Assembly: GCA_020073605.1 (NCBI GenBank)
Contig: JAIQEW010000001.1
Span: 1 to 64,000 of the forward strand
Direction: 5' to 3'
Length of the DNA: 64,000 nt
Origin: Terriglobia bacterium
GTDB taxonomy: Bacteria > Acidobacteriota > Terriglobia > Acidiferrales > UBA7541
This document shows, piece after piece, positions 26,975 to 36,742 of the stretch (position 1 is the first letter of the stretch; every line of letters starts with the position of its first letter). The translations under genes were made by a program, and so were the position numbers. Under the pieces are notes generated by a model. The model did no database searches and was not told the origin of the DNA. It was given only the letters and a program-made list of their open reading frames with translations.

Positions 26975-28135
26975 GTGGCCATCCTCCTTACCGGGTGCAC
27001 CGGATACATCGGTGCCCATATTGCGTCGAACCTGCTCGCGGATCACGCCGAGCCGCTGAACCTGCTGGTGCGCGCGCGCGATCCCGAGGAAGCGCGGCTG
27101 AGGCTTTGGCACGCGTTCCAGCTCCACATGGATTTCCCGCAGTTCGAATCGTTCCTGAATTCGCGCATCCGGATTTTCCGCGGCGACCTGACCGACGCGC
27201 GCTTCGGCCTCTCCGAGGACGATTACCGGCAGCTCGTCCGCACCACCGACTCGGTGATCCACTGTGCGGCCTCGCTCAACCGCAAGTCCGAAAAAAGCTG
27301 CCTCAACGTAAATCTGCGCGGGACGCTGGAAGTAATCCAACTGGCGATGCGCGCCCGCGACGAACACGGGCTGCGCCGATTCAGCCACGTCAGCACCGTG
27401 GCTGTGGCCGGGCAGCGCGCCAACGAAGTGGTCGAAGAGGATGCGGCGATCGATTGGGACCGCTCGGACTACGATCCCTACGCGCGCACGAAAAAATTCT
27501 GCGAGCACATGGTGCGCCAACTGCTCGCCGACGTGCCGCGAACGATCTTCCGCCCCAGCATCGTGCTGGGCGACAGCCGCCGCCCGGAAACGAATCAATT
27601 CGAGATGGTCCGCGCCTTCGTGTTCCTTGCAGGGCTTCCGGCGCTTCCCTTCCGCGCCACCGATAAGATCGACATCGTACCGGTCGATTACGTTGCGGGC
27701 GCGATCGCGACCCTACACCAGAAAGAAAAGACGGCGCACGAGATCTACCACCTCTCCTCCGGCGTCGATTCAGAGACATTCGTGCAATTGACGGACGCGC
27801 TGGCGAAGGCTCAGGGGAAGCGCGGCCCCGTGTACGTGCCAGGCCTTGAAGGCCCATCGACGAAAATGATCAACGCGCTCGCGGGCGGCGCGGGAAAAGT
27901 TGGGGGCCTCGCGCGGCTCCTGAAGGTTTTTCTGCCATATCTCGTGTGGAACACCGTCTTCGACAATCGGCGCGTGGTTGCGGAGATCGGACGGCGTCCC
28001 GCGCCGTTTTCCCAGTATTGCTATCCGCTGCTGCGGTTCAGCCGCGAGAACAATTTCAGCTACAAGTACCGCGACTGGCCCGCGGGCAGCGCGCCGAAGC
28101 CGGCGTCGGCCGCGGCACAGGGTTCCCGGCCATGA
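26975..28135 (+). CDS. Extended SDR, thioester-reductase-like
   Basis: A 386-residue NAD(P)-dependent reductase starting at GTG, with [18 protein letters not shown] at residues 4-21, [11 protein letters not shown], a sparse HCAASLN element, [10 protein letters not shown] and catalytic YARTK (YxxxK). This is the thioester-reductase/male-sterility branch of extended SDRs, which reduces carrier-bound or CoA-bound acyl groups to aldehydes, though related members are sugar epimerases. Coming immediately after a fatty acyl reductase and before ligases and an acyl carrier protein, an acyl or ketone reduction in the same pathway is likely. Its stop overlaps the next start by 4 bp. Confidence 0.84.
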   Translation: MAILLTGCTGYIGAHIASNLLADHAEPLNLLVRARDPEEARLRLWHAFQLHMDFPQFESFLNSRIRIFRGDLTDARFGLSEDDYRQLVRTTDSVIHCAASLNRKSEKSCLNVNLRGTLEVIQLAMRARDEHGLRRFSHVSTVAVAGQRANEVVEEDAAIDWDRSDYDPYARTKKFCEHMVRQLLADVPRTIFRPSIVLGDSRRPETNQFEMVRAFVFLAGLPALPFRATDKIDIVPVDYVAGAIATLHQKEKTAHEIYHLSSGVDSETFVQLTDALAKAQGKRGPVYVPGLEGPSTKMINALAGGAGKVGGLARLLKVFLPYLVWNTVFDNRRVVAEIGRRPAPFSQYCYPLLRFSRENNFSYKYRDWPAGSAPKPASAAAQGSRP

Positions 28136-29556
28136 TGGATCTCGTCCTCGAAGGATGGGTCAGCGGGCTCATCGAGCTGAACAAGCTCGAATACGTACTC
28201 GGCGCAGGCAAGGCGTGGAAGCCCGGCGAGAAGCTCAAGCTGCTGTGCGCCGGTTACAACGGCACGCGCAACACCGGCTCCGATCTGCGCGTCGAGGAAA
28301 TTCTGCGACAGATCCGGCGAATCCTTGGACCCGAAAACGTGGCGCTCAGCGTCATGACCCAGGATTTCGATCTCACGCGCGGGTATTTCGGCGACGCGCA
28401 TCAAGTTCACCTCCCAGACGTGTTTCCGCCGTTCCTGCACTCCGAAGTGAGAAAGAATCACGGCGTGGTCGCCTGCGAAGGCTCGATGTTCAAGAGCAAG
28501 TTCGCGAACGCTCTCACGACAATGATGATCGGGGCGCTGGGAATCGCCTCGGCGCACAACAAGCTGAGCATCGCCTACGGAGCCGAAGCGGGCGCCATGG
28601 ATCCGCTGCTCCAGAAAATGTGCAGGCGGTATTGCGGCGATTCGCTGGTGATCACGCGCAACGTGGAATCACAGGAAGTGCTCGGCAAGCTGGGCGTTGC
28701 GACGGAGCTGGGCACCGACACGGCGTGGACCTTCGAGCCGCACGGACCGGAATACGGCCGCAAAGCGCTCCGTGACGCAGGTTGGGACGGGTCTACGCCC
28801 GTGCTCGCTGTCTGCCCGATCAATCCCTTTTTCTGGCCGGTGAAGGCGTCCATCGGAAAATTGATCGCGCATTCGATTACCGGCGCGTATGAGAAAAGCT
28901 ACTACCGGACGATCTATTTTCATCGCTCGGGTCCGGACGTGGACGCGGCTTACGAAAAATACCTTTCCGAGATGGCGGAGGGAGTTCGGCAATACGGCCG
29001 GACGCGCACGGTGTTCCCGGTTCTTGTTGCGATGGAGATGCTCGACCGGGACGCTTGCGAGCGGATCGCGCAGAAGCTCGGCGGCGCGCCGATTATCTCT
29101 TCCGACCGCTTCAACATGTACGAGATCGTGAGCATCCTTCGCGTGTGCCATCGCATGCTCTCTTCGCGGTTCCACGCGATCGTCAGCTCGATGCCGGCGG
29201 GGGTGCCCTCAGCGGGCGTCACGATGGACGAGCGCATCCGAAACTTGATGCGCCAGCGCGGCCACGACCACCTGCTGATGGAGGTGGACGAACCGGACCT
29301 TGCCGGCAAGATCGTCACGGCGCTTGGCGCGCTCGACGCCGAGGCCGATGCGATCCGCGACGCGATGGGCCGGACCGTCGCGCGCAACCTACAATTGATG
29401 GCCCGCATGGGTGTCTATTTTGAAGAGCGCGTTGCGCGGCAATATCCCGAGTTTCCGGTTCGCACCGGAGTGCTGGGCTGGGAGGAGTACCTTCCTTCGC
29501 TCAGCCCCGTTCTCCGCAAGTTGCTCGAAGAACACAGTGGAGCGCTTGCCGCATGA
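28132..29556 (+). CDS. Polysaccharide pyruvyl transferase-fold protein
   Basis: A 474-residue protein starting at the first ATG of an ATGATG that overlaps the previous stop. The region [22 protein letters not shown] (about 38-59) corresponds to the N-terminal GYYG-NTGDE motif of PS_pyruv_trans/CsaB proteins; [15 protein letters not shown] takes the place of the GGG element; the C-terminal half has a Rossmann-like substrate-binding arrangement ending [19 protein letters not shown], also diagnostic. Family members add pyruvate ketals to sugars, but many homologues have other GT-B-like transfers. In this lipid operon it could modify a head group. The acceptor is unknown. Confidence 0.78.
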   Translation: MMDLVLEGWVSGLIELNKLEYVLGAGKAWKPGEKLKLLCAGYNGTRNTGSDLRVEEILRQIRRILGPENVALSVMTQDFDLTRGYFGDAHQVHLPDVFPPFLHSEVRKNHGVVACEGSMFKSKFANALTTMMIGALGIASAHNKLSIAYGAEAGAMDPLLQKMCRRYCGDSLVITRNVESQEVLGKLGVATELGTDTAWTFEPHGPEYGRKALRDAGWDGSTPVLAVCPINPFFWPVKASIGKLIAHSITGAYEKSYYRTIYFHRSGPDVDAAYEKYLSEMAEGVRQYGRTRTVFPVLVAMEMLDRDACERIAQKLGGAPIISSDRFNMYEIVSILRVCHRMLSSRFHAIVSSMPAGVPSAGVTMDERIRNLMRQRGHDHLLMEVDEPDLAGKIVTALGALDAEADAIRDAMGRTVARNLQLMARMGVYFEERVARQYPEFPVRTGVLGWEEYLPSLSPVLRKLLEEHSGALAA

Positions 29557-31208
29557 CGTTTCTGGAAGAAATCTTCGCGAGGCTCGATCGGACGCAGAAC
29601 TCTCCCGTCCTTGGCGAAATCCGTGACGGCAAGATCGTTTCCGCGACAGGCGCAGAGTTGCTCGCGCTGGTCGGGCAGGCGCGGAGTTTTCTCGCTGCGC
29701 GCGGCTTGAAGAGAGGCGACCGCTGCGCCCTGCTTGCGCCAAACAGCATCCGCTGGGCGGCAATCGATCTGGCGATGATGGCCGAGGGCCTCATCGTTGT
29801 CCCGCTGTACGCCCGGCAGGCGCCCGCCGAGCTTGTTGCCATGATAAAAGATTCGACCCCGTCGCTGATCTGTTGCTCGGACGAATCGCTGGCGGCGGAA
29901 ATTCGCAAACTCCATGCAGCGACACCGGAGACTGCGTTTTTTGAAGACATCTTCCGAGGCGCGCACGCCCCGGCCGCCCCGCCGTCTCATCACGCCGATC
30001 ACGATGCGGTGACCATCATCTACACATCGGGAACTTCCGGCGAGCCCAAGGGCGTTGTGCTGAACGCGGGCAATGTGACCCACATCCTGAGCTGCACCAA
30101 CGAGCAGCTCGACCGGCTCATGGACCGGCCGCAAGAACCTGACCGGATCTTTCACTACGCCCCATTCTGCTTCGCGGCGTCGTGGATTCTGCTGCTCACG
30201 GCCCTTTCGCGCAACAGCGTGCTTTTCCTTTCCACCGATCTCACGAAAATCGCGGATGAATTGAAAGTTGCGGCGCCGAACTATTTTCTCAATGTGCCGG
30301 CGCTCCTCGAAAGGGTCCGCGCACGGATTGAAGACGGCGTCAAGAAACGCGGAGGGTGGGCCGACGGCATCTTCACAAGCGCCCGCGCCGAATACTATCG
30401 CCAGCGCAATGGGCAGACTCGCTTGTTCGGATCCTTGAGCCTCCGGCTTGCTCGCAAGCTGATGTTCCCGGCCATTCGCAAAAGTATTGGCCCGAACCTC
30501 AAAGCGCTCATCTGCGGATCGGCGCCGCTTTCGCCCGAAACGCAGCTTTTCTTCATGATGCTCGGCATTCCAGTGCTGCAAGTTTATGGGCTCACCGAAA
30601 CGACCGCGATCTGCACCATGGACGACCCGCGCCAGTTCGAGCCGGGCTTCGTCGGACGGGCAATTGCCGGCATCGAGATGACGGTAGCGGACAACGGCGA
30701 AATCCTCGTGCGCGGGCCAAACGTCTTCCCCGGCTACTGGCAGCGCCCCGCCGAGACTGCCAAGGCGCTTGCGGGGGGCTGGTTCCACACCGGCGACCAG
30801 GGAGAAGCGGACGCAAACGGCAACTGGCGGATCACGGGCCGGCTGAAGAATCTGATCATTCTGAATTCGGGGCACAATGTGGCGCCGGAGCCGATCGAGC
30901 AGGCGCTCGCGGCCCGCTTGCCGGAAGCGCAGCAGGTGGTGCTGCTGGGAAATCAAAAGAGCTTTCTCGCGGCGCTCGTCACCACGGCCGGCACAAATGG
31001 TTCGAACAACGGCCGGATTCAGTCGGTGATCGACGCGGTAAACACCGGTCTGCCCCACTACAAGCAGATTCGTGCGTTTCACGTTGTGCCCGAACCTTTC
31101 AGCGTGGAGAACGGCTTGCTCACCACGATGGGCAAGCTCAAGCGAGACGCCATTTCCGCGCGTTTCGCGGCTGAGATTGAAAGGCTTTTTGAAAAGAAGC
31201 CCGCATGA
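29553..31208 (+). CDS. AMP-dependent acyl-CoA synthetase/ligase, first of two
   Basis: A 551-residue ANL-superfamily enzyme. Phosphate-binding motif IIYTSGTSGEPKGVVL (about residues 152-167), YGLTETTAI (about 350), the hinge Asp region FHTGDQGEADANG and the C-terminal GRLKNLIILNSGHNVAPEPIE are all in place. It activates a carboxylate as acyl-AMP and transfers it to CoA or a carrier protein. Substrate length cannot be told. It overlaps both neighbours by 4 bp, so it is translationally coupled between the pyruvyl-transferase-fold protein and the enoyl-CoA hydratase homologue. Confidence 0.88.
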   Translation: MTFLEEIFARLDRTQNSPVLGEIRDGKIVSATGAELLALVGQARSFLAARGLKRGDRCALLAPNSIRWAAIDLAMMAEGLIVVPLYARQAPAELVAMIKDSTPSLICCSDESLAAEIRKLHAATPETAFFEDIFRGAHAPAAPPSHHADHDAVTIIYTSGTSGEPKGVVLNAGNVTHILSCTNEQLDRLMDRPQEPDRIFHYAPFCFAASWILLLTALSRNSVLFLSTDLTKIADELKVAAPNYFLNVPALLERVRARIEDGVKKRGGWADGIFTSARAEYYRQRNGQTRLFGSLSLRLARKLMFPAIRKSIGPNLKALICGSAPLSPETQLFFMMLGIPVLQVYGLTETTAICTMDDPRQFEPGFVGRAIAGIEMTVADNGEILVRGPNVFPGYWQRPAETAKALAGGWFHTGDQGEADANGNWRITGRLKNLIILNSGHNVAPEPIEQALAARLPEAQQVVLLGNQKSFLAALVTTAGTNGSNNGRIQSVIDAVNTGLPHYKQIRAFHVVPEPFSVENGLLTTMGKLKRDAISARFAAEIERLFEKKPA

Positions 31209-32008
31209 AGAACTTTTCTGGCAAAACGCTCTCCTGGAAGTTCGCAGACGGCACGATCGAGCTGGTGCTCGATCGCGCGCCATGCAATGAGATCGGCTCG
31301 GCCACGCTCGGCGAACTCGAACAGTTCGTCACCGCGCTCGGCGATCTCGAGAAGGAAACACACGCGCTGATCATTTCGAGCGCCCGGAAAGAAGGCTTCT
31401 GCGCGGGCGCCGACCTCAGGGAGCTGTACGAACGCTCTCAGAAACTTCCGGCCGCCCAGAGACTTTCGGCGGTACACGAATTCTTGGAGAGAATACATCG
31501 CGTCATGAACGCCATCGACGCGGCGCCGCTCACCACGATCGCGGCCGTCCACGGCGTCACATTCGGCGGCGGGTTCGAGCTCGCGCTCACGTGCGATTTG
31601 ATCGTCGCGGACAAGATGGCGCGATTCTGCTTCCCTGAACTAAGGCTGGGACTGATCCCAGGTTTCGGCGGCATTCCGCGGCTCAAGCGTGATCTCGGCA
31701 ACGCGGTCGTGCGCGATCTGCTCCTGACGGGACGCAGCATCAATGCCGCGAAGGCTCAATCGGTGGGGCTAGTGAGCCAGGTGTCGGCGGAAGGCGATGC
31801 GCTGCGCGTGGCCCGCGCGACGGCAGCGCAATTGAACAAGTTCGACCGCGAAACGGCCATCGCCGCAAAGCGATTCATCAAGCCGGTGCCGCACGATGAG
31901 CTGCGTCGCGAGATCGATATTTTCTGCGAACTGTTCACGCGGCCGGCGGTCGAGGCCGGTCTGCGGAAGTTCGTTGAGAGCACCGACGCGCTGCCTTATT
32001 TGCCATAG
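31205..32008 (+). CDS. Enoyl-CoA hydratase/isomerase-family protein
   Basis: A 267-residue crotonase-fold protein. The oxyanion-hole segments are visible as ISSARKEGFCAGADLREL (about 57-74) and AAVHGVTFGGGFELALTCDL (about 113-132); the second Glu position near FPELRLGLIPGFGG keeps a Glu. Either hydration of an enoyl-CoA or double-bond isomerisation would suit a fatty-acyl pathway. It follows the ligase with a 4-bp overlap and is 62 bp from the acyl carrier protein. The short C-terminal helix is typical of the family. Confidence 0.86.
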   Translation: MKNFSGKTLSWKFADGTIELVLDRAPCNEIGSATLGELEQFVTALGDLEKETHALIISSARKEGFCAGADLRELYERSQKLPAAQRLSAVHEFLERIHRVMNAIDAAPLTTIAAVHGVTFGGGFELALTCDLIVADKMARFCFPELRLGLIPGFGGIPRLKRDLGNAVVRDLLLTGRSINAAKAQSVGLVSQVSAEGDALRVARATAAQLNKFDRETAIAAKRFIKPVPHDELRREIDIFCELFTRPAVEAGLRKFVESTDALPYLP

Positions 32009-32070
32009 GCTTACTGCGCCGCAGAGGTGGCGGACGGAAACGAACCGCAAAATGTGGCAAGATACGGTGT

Positions 32071-32313
32071 ATGCCCACTCTGGATAAAACGATCGACGAA
32101 ATCCTTGAGCTAGCTGCGGCGCATTTCAAAGTGCCGCGCGAGAAGCTCCGTCCCGACGACGACTTCTTCAAGACCCTTGGCATCAACAGCCTGCAAGCGC
32201 TCGACCTGCTGACGCGCCTCGAACAGCATTTCCGCATCGAGTTGCCCGACTACGAGCTCCAGGGCGTGAGCGATTTCCGTACGCTGGCCGAACGTATACA
32301 ATCCCGTCTTTGA
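32071..32313 (+). CDS. Acyl carrier protein
   Basis: An 80-residue acidic four-helix protein. The phosphopantetheine site is Ser40 in [12 protein letters not shown]; Asp is replaced by Asn39 before the Ser compared with the usual DSL, which is tolerated in several specialised carriers. It lies between two AMP ligases, so an acyl-AMP enzyme may load it directly. It is not the housekeeping AcpP, which would be next to fab genes. The stop overlaps the following ATG by one base (TGATG). Confidence 0.88.
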   Translation: MPTLDKTIDEILELAAAHFKVPREKLRPDDDFFKTLGINSLQALDLLTRLEQHFRIELPDYELQGVSDFRTLAERIQSRL

Positions 32314-34022
32314 TGCTGGATCTCCGCCAATACAACTGTCTGGGAGACGCGCTGCGGGCGGCTCTCGACCGCTGGCCCGATGAAATCTGCCTGATCGAAG
32401 CGGACCGCGACCGCGAGAACGCGAAGCTGACGTACCGTCAGTTCAAGGAAGCCGCACTCCCGCTCGCTCGCGCGATGCAAGAGGCAGACTTCAAGAACGG
32501 CACGCGCGCCGCCATCATCATGACGAATCAGTCGAAGTGGCTGATTTCGGCGTACGCGATTTTCTTCTGCGGCGGCGTCCTTGTGCCGCTCGACTACAAG
32601 CTCACGGCCGCTGAGCAAATCCAGCTTCTCGCTCATTCGAAGGCGGAGTTCCTCGTCATCGAATATCACTTATGGAGAGCCATCGCTCAGACGGGCGGTC
32701 TCAAGGACTCTTCTGCCCGTACGATTCTTGTCACCGAAGCGCCGGCCGGTGCCGACCTCGGCGGCGCGAAACGCTGGGAAGAATTCCGGGACGCGCGCGA
32801 ACCAGTCTTCGTGCCGCGCGACCGCACCGATCCGGCGTGCATCGTCTATTCGTCGGGCACCGGGGGGCGGCCGAAGGGCTGTGTCCTCACGCACGAAAAC
32901 TATCTTGAGCAGTGCATGGCTTTGACCGCGCTCTATCCCTTCTGGCCCGGCGTTCGCTACCTGAGCATTCTGCCGACGAATCACGCCATCGATTTCATGG
33001 TGGGCTTCATCGGCCCGTTTACCTGTGGCGCCACGGTAGTGCACCTGCGCACGCTGCGGCCCGAGTACATTCGCGACGCGTTCACCCGCTACAAGATCAC
33101 CTACATGAGCCTCGTCCCGATGGTGCTCAAGAACCTGGAACGCGGCCTGCGCCTGCGGTTTGCGGAGCAGCCGCCCGCGCGCCGCAAGATGCTGAACTCG
33201 CTCATTCGAATCAACCGCGCGCTCACTCGCCGCAGGCCGAATCGAACTCTCAGCCGGACGCTCCTGCGGCAGGTCCACGGTGCCTTCGGCGGTGAGTTGC
33301 GCGCGCTGTTTGTCGGCGGCGCGTTCACGGAACCCGCCACGCTGCAATTCTTCTACGATCTCGGGATTCTCGTCGGAAACGGATACGGGTGCACCGAGGC
33401 AGGCACGGCCATCACGCTGAACGATTTCAAGCCGTTCCGTTCGGATACCGTCGGCAAGCCGCTGCCGGGCATGGAGATCCGCGTCGTGAATCCGGATGCC
33501 GAGGGGGTCGGCGAAGTGGCCGTTCGGAGCAAGACGGTGATGTCGCACTATCTCGACGATCCAGAGATGACCGCCGAAACGATTGTCGATGGCTGGCTGA
33601 TGACGGGCGATCTCGGCCGCGCGGATGCGGACGGCCATTTGCAGCTCTTCGGCCGCAAGAAGAACATGATCGTCACCGAAGAAGGCAAGAACATCTATCC
33701 CGAAGACATCGAGACGGCATTCGAGGGCATCCCGGCAAAGGAATTCTGCGTCTTTGCGGCGAACTATCTGTGGCCGGCGCGAACGATGGTCGGAGAGAAA
33801 CTCGTCCTCGTTCTCCATCCCGAGCCGGGCCAGCCCTTCACGGAAGAATCCGTCGCGAATCTCGCCGAACGCAACCGGCGCCTCTTGAACTACAAGCGCG
33901 TCAGCGGATATGTGGTCTGGGACATGGATTTTCCACGCACCGCGTCGTTGAAAATCAAGCGCGCCGAATTGGCCGAGCAGATCCGGAAAACCTCCGGGCG
34001 CGATGCCGTGGTGCCGCTGTGA
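32313..34022 (+). CDS. AMP-dependent acyl synthetase/ligase, second of two
   Basis: A 569-residue ANL enzyme divergent from the first ligase in the operon. Motifs: [17 protein letters not shown] (about 178-194), [16 protein letters not shown] (about 353), [39 protein letters not shown] (start about 430). It uses an ATG overlapping the carrier protein stop by one base; a TTG one codon earlier is possible. The gap-free junction to the acyl carrier protein suggests it charges that carrier (FAAL-like) rather than CoA, but no insertion typical of mycobacterial FAAL enzymes could be confirmed. Confidence 0.86.
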   Translation: MLDLRQYNCLGDALRAALDRWPDEICLIEADRDRENAKLTYRQFKEAALPLARAMQEADFKNGTRAAIIMTNQSKWLISAYAIFFCGGVLVPLDYKLTAAEQIQLLAHSKAEFLVIEYHLWRAIAQTGGLKDSSARTILVTEAPAGADLGGAKRWEEFRDAREPVFVPRDRTDPACIVYSSGTGGRPKGCVLTHENYLEQCMALTALYPFWPGVRYLSILPTNHAIDFMVGFIGPFTCGATVVHLRTLRPEYIRDAFTRYKITYMSLVPMVLKNLERGLRLRFAEQPPARRKMLNSLIRINRALTRRRPNRTLSRTLLRQVHGAFGGELRALFVGGAFTEPATLQFFYDLGILVGNGYGCTEAGTAITLNDFKPFRSDTVGKPLPGMEIRVVNPDAEGVGEVAVRSKTVMSHYLDDPEMTAETIVDGWLMTGDLGRADADGHLQLFGRKKNMIVTEEGKNIYPEDIETAFEGIPAKEFCVFAANYLWPARTMVGEKLVLVLHPEPGQPFTEESVANLAERNRRLLNYKRVSGYVVWDMDFPRTASLKIKRAELAEQIRKTSGRDAVVPL

Positions 34023-34059
34023 CTTTCGCCCGGCGCGTTTACGCGGAGGCCGTCAGGCC

Positions 34060-34962
34060 GTGAAGGCGCGCTTCTTTGCTGTGGTCAATCCGGCTGCAGG
34101 AGGCTGGCGCTGCGGCAAGCTCGCCCCGGCGGCGCTGGATCGCGTGCGCCAGGCCGGAATCGATCTGGAAGTAGCACAGACAACGCAACCGGGAGAGGCG
34201 ACCGAGATTGCGCGCCGCGCGTACGCGCAAGGTTTTCGGAATTTTCTCGCCGTCGGCGGCGATGGCACCTCGTACGAAATCGTGAACGGGCTTTTTCCCG
34301 AGGCGGAGACGCAAGGGCGGCCGGCGCTCGGATTTCTCCCCCTCGGCACGGGCAATTCATTCCTGCGCGACTTCACCACGCGCGGCGTCGAACACACGAT
34401 CGAAGCGCTGCGGCTGGGCAACAGGCGCCCGTGCGATGTGATTCGCTTGCGGCACTCCGACGGCGAAATCTACTTCATCAACATGCTGAACCTGGGATTT
34501 GCGGCCGACGCGGGCGAAGTCGCCAACCGCAAATTCAAGCGTTTGGGAGCAAGAGGTTATACGCTCGGCGTTCTCGCCAGACTCGCACGGCTCAAGCACA
34601 TGGCGTTTCCGCACCGCTTGGGCGCCACGGGCGAGTGGGACCGGCGGCCGTGCCTTTTCCTTGCCTTCAGCAACAGCAAGTTCACGGGCGGAAACATGCT
34701 GGTCGCACCGAAGGCCGATTCCGCGGACGGGCGGATCGAGTACGTGCGCTGGTCTCCGCTTGGCCGGCTCCGCCTGCTTTGGAACTTCCCTCGCCTGTTT
34801 ACCGGCACGCACATCGACCATCCGCTGGCCTCGCGCGCCGCCGTCGAACGGATCGAGCTCGATCTCGAAGGTCCCGTAAACGTAATCGTGGACGGCGAGG
34901 TGATGCGCCTCAAATGCCGCTCCGTGGAGATTCTGCCCGCCGCGCTGGAAGTGGTCGTATGA
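34060..34962 (+). CDS. Diacylglycerol-kinase-like lipid kinase
   Basis: A 300-residue protein starting at GTG, 10 bp after GGAGG; upstream frame is rejected because it lies in the previous gene. N-terminal FAVVNPAAGG (residues 6-15) and VGGDGTSYEIVNGL (GGDGT, about 66-70) are the DAGK catalytic signature, followed by LGFLPLGTGNSFLRDF. It phosphorylates a lipid alcohol such as diacylglycerol, or an alkyl or fatty-alcohol derivative, to a phosphate. Its stop overlaps the PlsC start by 4 bp, linking phosphorylation and acylation of the glycerol backbone. The in-operon substrate is unknown. Confidence 0.87.
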   Translation: MKARFFAVVNPAAGGWRCGKLAPAALDRVRQAGIDLEVAQTTQPGEATEIARRAYAQGFRNFLAVGGDGTSYEIVNGLFPEAETQGRPALGFLPLGTGNSFLRDFTTRGVEHTIEALRLGNRRPCDVIRLRHSDGEIYFINMLNLGFAADAGEVANRKFKRLGARGYTLGVLARLARLKHMAFPHRLGATGEWDRRPCLFLAFSNSKFTGGNMLVAPKADSADGRIEYVRWSPLGRLRLLWNFPRLFTGTHIDHPLASRAAVERIELDLEGPVNVIVDGEVMRLKCRSVEILPAALEVVV

Positions 34963-35711
34963 AGAAAGCCTGGCTGACGGCTCGGTCGCTCGTTCTCTGG
35001 GCCGTAAGCGGCGTCCATTTCGCGGTGATCGGCACGAGCCTTGTTTTCCTCGGACTTCTCATCGATCCGCGCAATAACGACCGGCCGCAGCGCATCTTTT
35101 TCCGCAACATTCTTCGCGTGGCCGGCGCGAAATTCGAAGTCCGCCGGGCAAAGGGTTTCGATCCCCGGCGCACCAGCATCTTCATCTGCAATCACGTGAA
35201 CATCTTCGACCCATTCGTAATCTACTCGGCGATTCCTCAATTCGTGCGCGGCTTCGAGCTCGAGTCTCACTTCAAGCTGCCGATCTACGGCTGGATGATG
35301 GGCTGGTTCGGAAATGTGGCCGTGCCGGACTCGCCGACGCGCGAGGGCCTCAAAATCATGACGCAGCGCGCCAAGGCCGCGCTCGATTCCGGCGTCAGCT
35401 TGATCGCATTCGCGGAAGGTTCCCGCACGCGGGACGGCCACGTGCGGGAATTCAAGAAGGGGATTTTCAATCTGGCGCAACAATTCGGAGTGCCGATCGT
35501 GCCGATGAGCATCGTGGGCTCATACGAGTTTTTTCGCACAGGCCACTGGATGCTGCATCCGGGGAAAATCACGGTCTATCTGCACGACACGATCGATACT
35601 TCGCGGGTCGGGCGCGGGGAAGTGGATGCCTTACGCCGCCGCGTGCACGCAATCGTGGCCGAGCCGGTGGAAGAATCTATGAAGAAACACCAGAAGCATC
35701 ACAAAGGCTGA
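34959..35711 (+). CDS. 1-acyl-glycerol-3-phosphate acyltransferase (PlsC-type)
   Basis: A 250-residue membrane-bound acyltransferase beginning at the ATG in the ATGA junction. A TM/hydrophobic N-terminus (about 8-32) precedes the catalytic HxxxxD (His79...Asp84, NHVNIFD) and the substrate motif FAEGSRTRDG (Glu153), both hallmarks of the PlsC family. It acylates the sn-2 hydroxyl of a lysophospholipid phosphate. It is the last gene of the operon; its final 13 bp overlap the opposed CDP-alcohol phosphatidyltransferase gene. A specialised paralogue of the housekeeping enzyme is likely. Confidence 0.9.
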   Translation: MKKAWLTARSLVLWAVSGVHFAVIGTSLVFLGLLIDPRNNDRPQRIFFRNILRVAGAKFEVRRAKGFDPRRTSIFICNHVNIFDPFVIYSAIPQFVRGFELESHFKLPIYGWMMGWFGNVAVPDSPTREGLKIMTQRAKAALDSGVSLIAFAEGSRTRDGHVREFKKGIFNLAQQFGVPIVPMSIVGSYEFFRTGHWMLHPGKITVYLHDTIDTSRVGRGEVDALRRRVHAIVAEPVEESMKKHQKHHKG

Positions 35712-36346
35712 GGAACACTGGCTCCGGGAAGCGCGCGGCCGGCGCGCAACTCCTGCCAAGTGTACACGACGCGGTAAATCACGGTGAGCGTGGAGATCGT
35801 TGCGATCACCCAGAGCGCCGGCGCCATTCGGTCGAACGTCCCACCCATGATCAGCAGCACGAGCCGCTCGGGCCGCTCCATGAACCCCACCTTGCAGGTC
35901 GCGATCAGAGATTCGGCGCGCGCCCGCGAATAGCTCACCATGAACGAGCTGGCCATCGCCACGGCCGCCAGCACCATATAAAAAGACCGCCCGATCAGCG
36001 TGTAATACACGACGAGGCCCATGTAGAGCCCGAGGTCGGAGTAGCGGTCGAGCGTGGAGTCGAGGAACGCGCCGAAAGCCGTCACGCGGCCCACGCGCCG
36101 CGCTACCTGCCCGTCGACCATGTCGAGGAACGCCGCGAAAAAAAGAGCTGCAGCCGCAGCCTGGAACCGCCCCATCGCAAACAAAGCCGCGGCAGCAGAA
36201 TTCACGCCCAGCGCGAAAAACGTGAACATGTTGGGCGTGATGCCCGTGGCGGCAAGCCCGGTGATGACGTGCTGTAGTAGCCAGCCGGCTCCTTCGCCGA
36301 TCCAATACGTGATCGGACGATTCAGTTCCTTGCGGTCGTTGTCCAT
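35699..36346 (-). CDS. CDP-alcohol phosphatidyltransferase
   Basis: A 215-residue polytopic enzyme with the complete class-I CDP-alcohol phosphotransferase signature: Asp75-x2-Asp78-Gly79-x2-Ala82-Arg83-x8-Gly92-x3-Asp96-x3-Asp100. It transfers a phosphatidyl or related group from CDP-diacylglycerol to an alcohol such as glycerol-3-phosphate or inositol phosphate. About six TM segments. Start ATG follows GGCGAACAG. It converges with the lipid operon, overlapping the PlsC gene by 13 bp, so its products could use the same lipid intermediates, although the opposite strand means separate transcription. The alcohol acceptor is not certain. Confidence 0.9.
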   Translation of the reverse strand: MDNDRKELNRPITYWIGEGAGWLLQHVITGLAATGITPNMFTFFALGVNSAAAALFAMGRFQAAAAALFFAAFLDMVDGQVARRVGRVTAFGAFLDSTLDRYSDLGLYMGLVVYYTLIGRSFYMVLAAVAMASSFMVSYSRARAESLIATCKVGFMERPERLVLLIMGGTFDRMAPALWVIATISTLTVIYRVVYTWQELRAGRALPGASVPQPL

Positions 36347-36385
36347 CTGTTCGCCATCATACACCGGAAAGCGCCGAGGACAACT

Positions 36386-36473
36386 TGGTGCCCGGGGTGG
36401 GGGTCGAACCCACACGTCCCGTGAGGGACAGGGGATTTTAAGTCCCCCGCGTATGCCATTCCGCCACCCGGGC
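36386..36473 (-). tRNA. tRNA-Leu (anticodon UAA)
   Basis: Minus-strand cloverleaf beginning GCCCGGGTGG and ending with the encoded CCA. The acceptor stem pairs GCCCGGG with CCCGGGC. The D arm, anticodon loop CTTAAAA (anticodon TAA, reads UUA), a long class-II variable arm (stem GTCCC/GGGAC) and the T arm with GTTCGAC are all visible. Length is 88 nt with CCA. The single tRNA stands between the CDP-alcohol phosphatidyltransferase and the small membrane protein; it does not sit inside an obvious integration site. Confidence 0.97.
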
Positions 36474-36742
36474 CCTTTCGTGGCAAACCTATCTTATCAA
36501 GAGCCTCGCCGCAACACTGCCTCTTGGGTTGTCTGCTGTGCAGAAGGCTAAGCGTCTGAAGCTTGGTAATTGTTGACCCAATCTCGTAGCGCAATCCGTT
36601 GCATGTTCGGAACAGTTACCACGAGGCATCCCAATGCTTGCTTTTCGAATCTCACTGACCGTAAGATTTGGCTGAAGGTTGGGGAAGGCATCTCGGCGGG
36701 ACTTCCTTGTCGTTTCTGGATGGTGCCTTCTAAGGCAGGCAC

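Noticed and set aside
25550..27598. Minus-strand frame of 682 codons
   Set aside because: Antisense to the acyl reductase and SDR genes. No domain, no ribosome-binding site, Arg-rich composition typical of shadows.
29415..31283. Minus-strand frame of 622 codons
   Set aside because: Antisense to the first AMP ligase, which has full ANL motifs.
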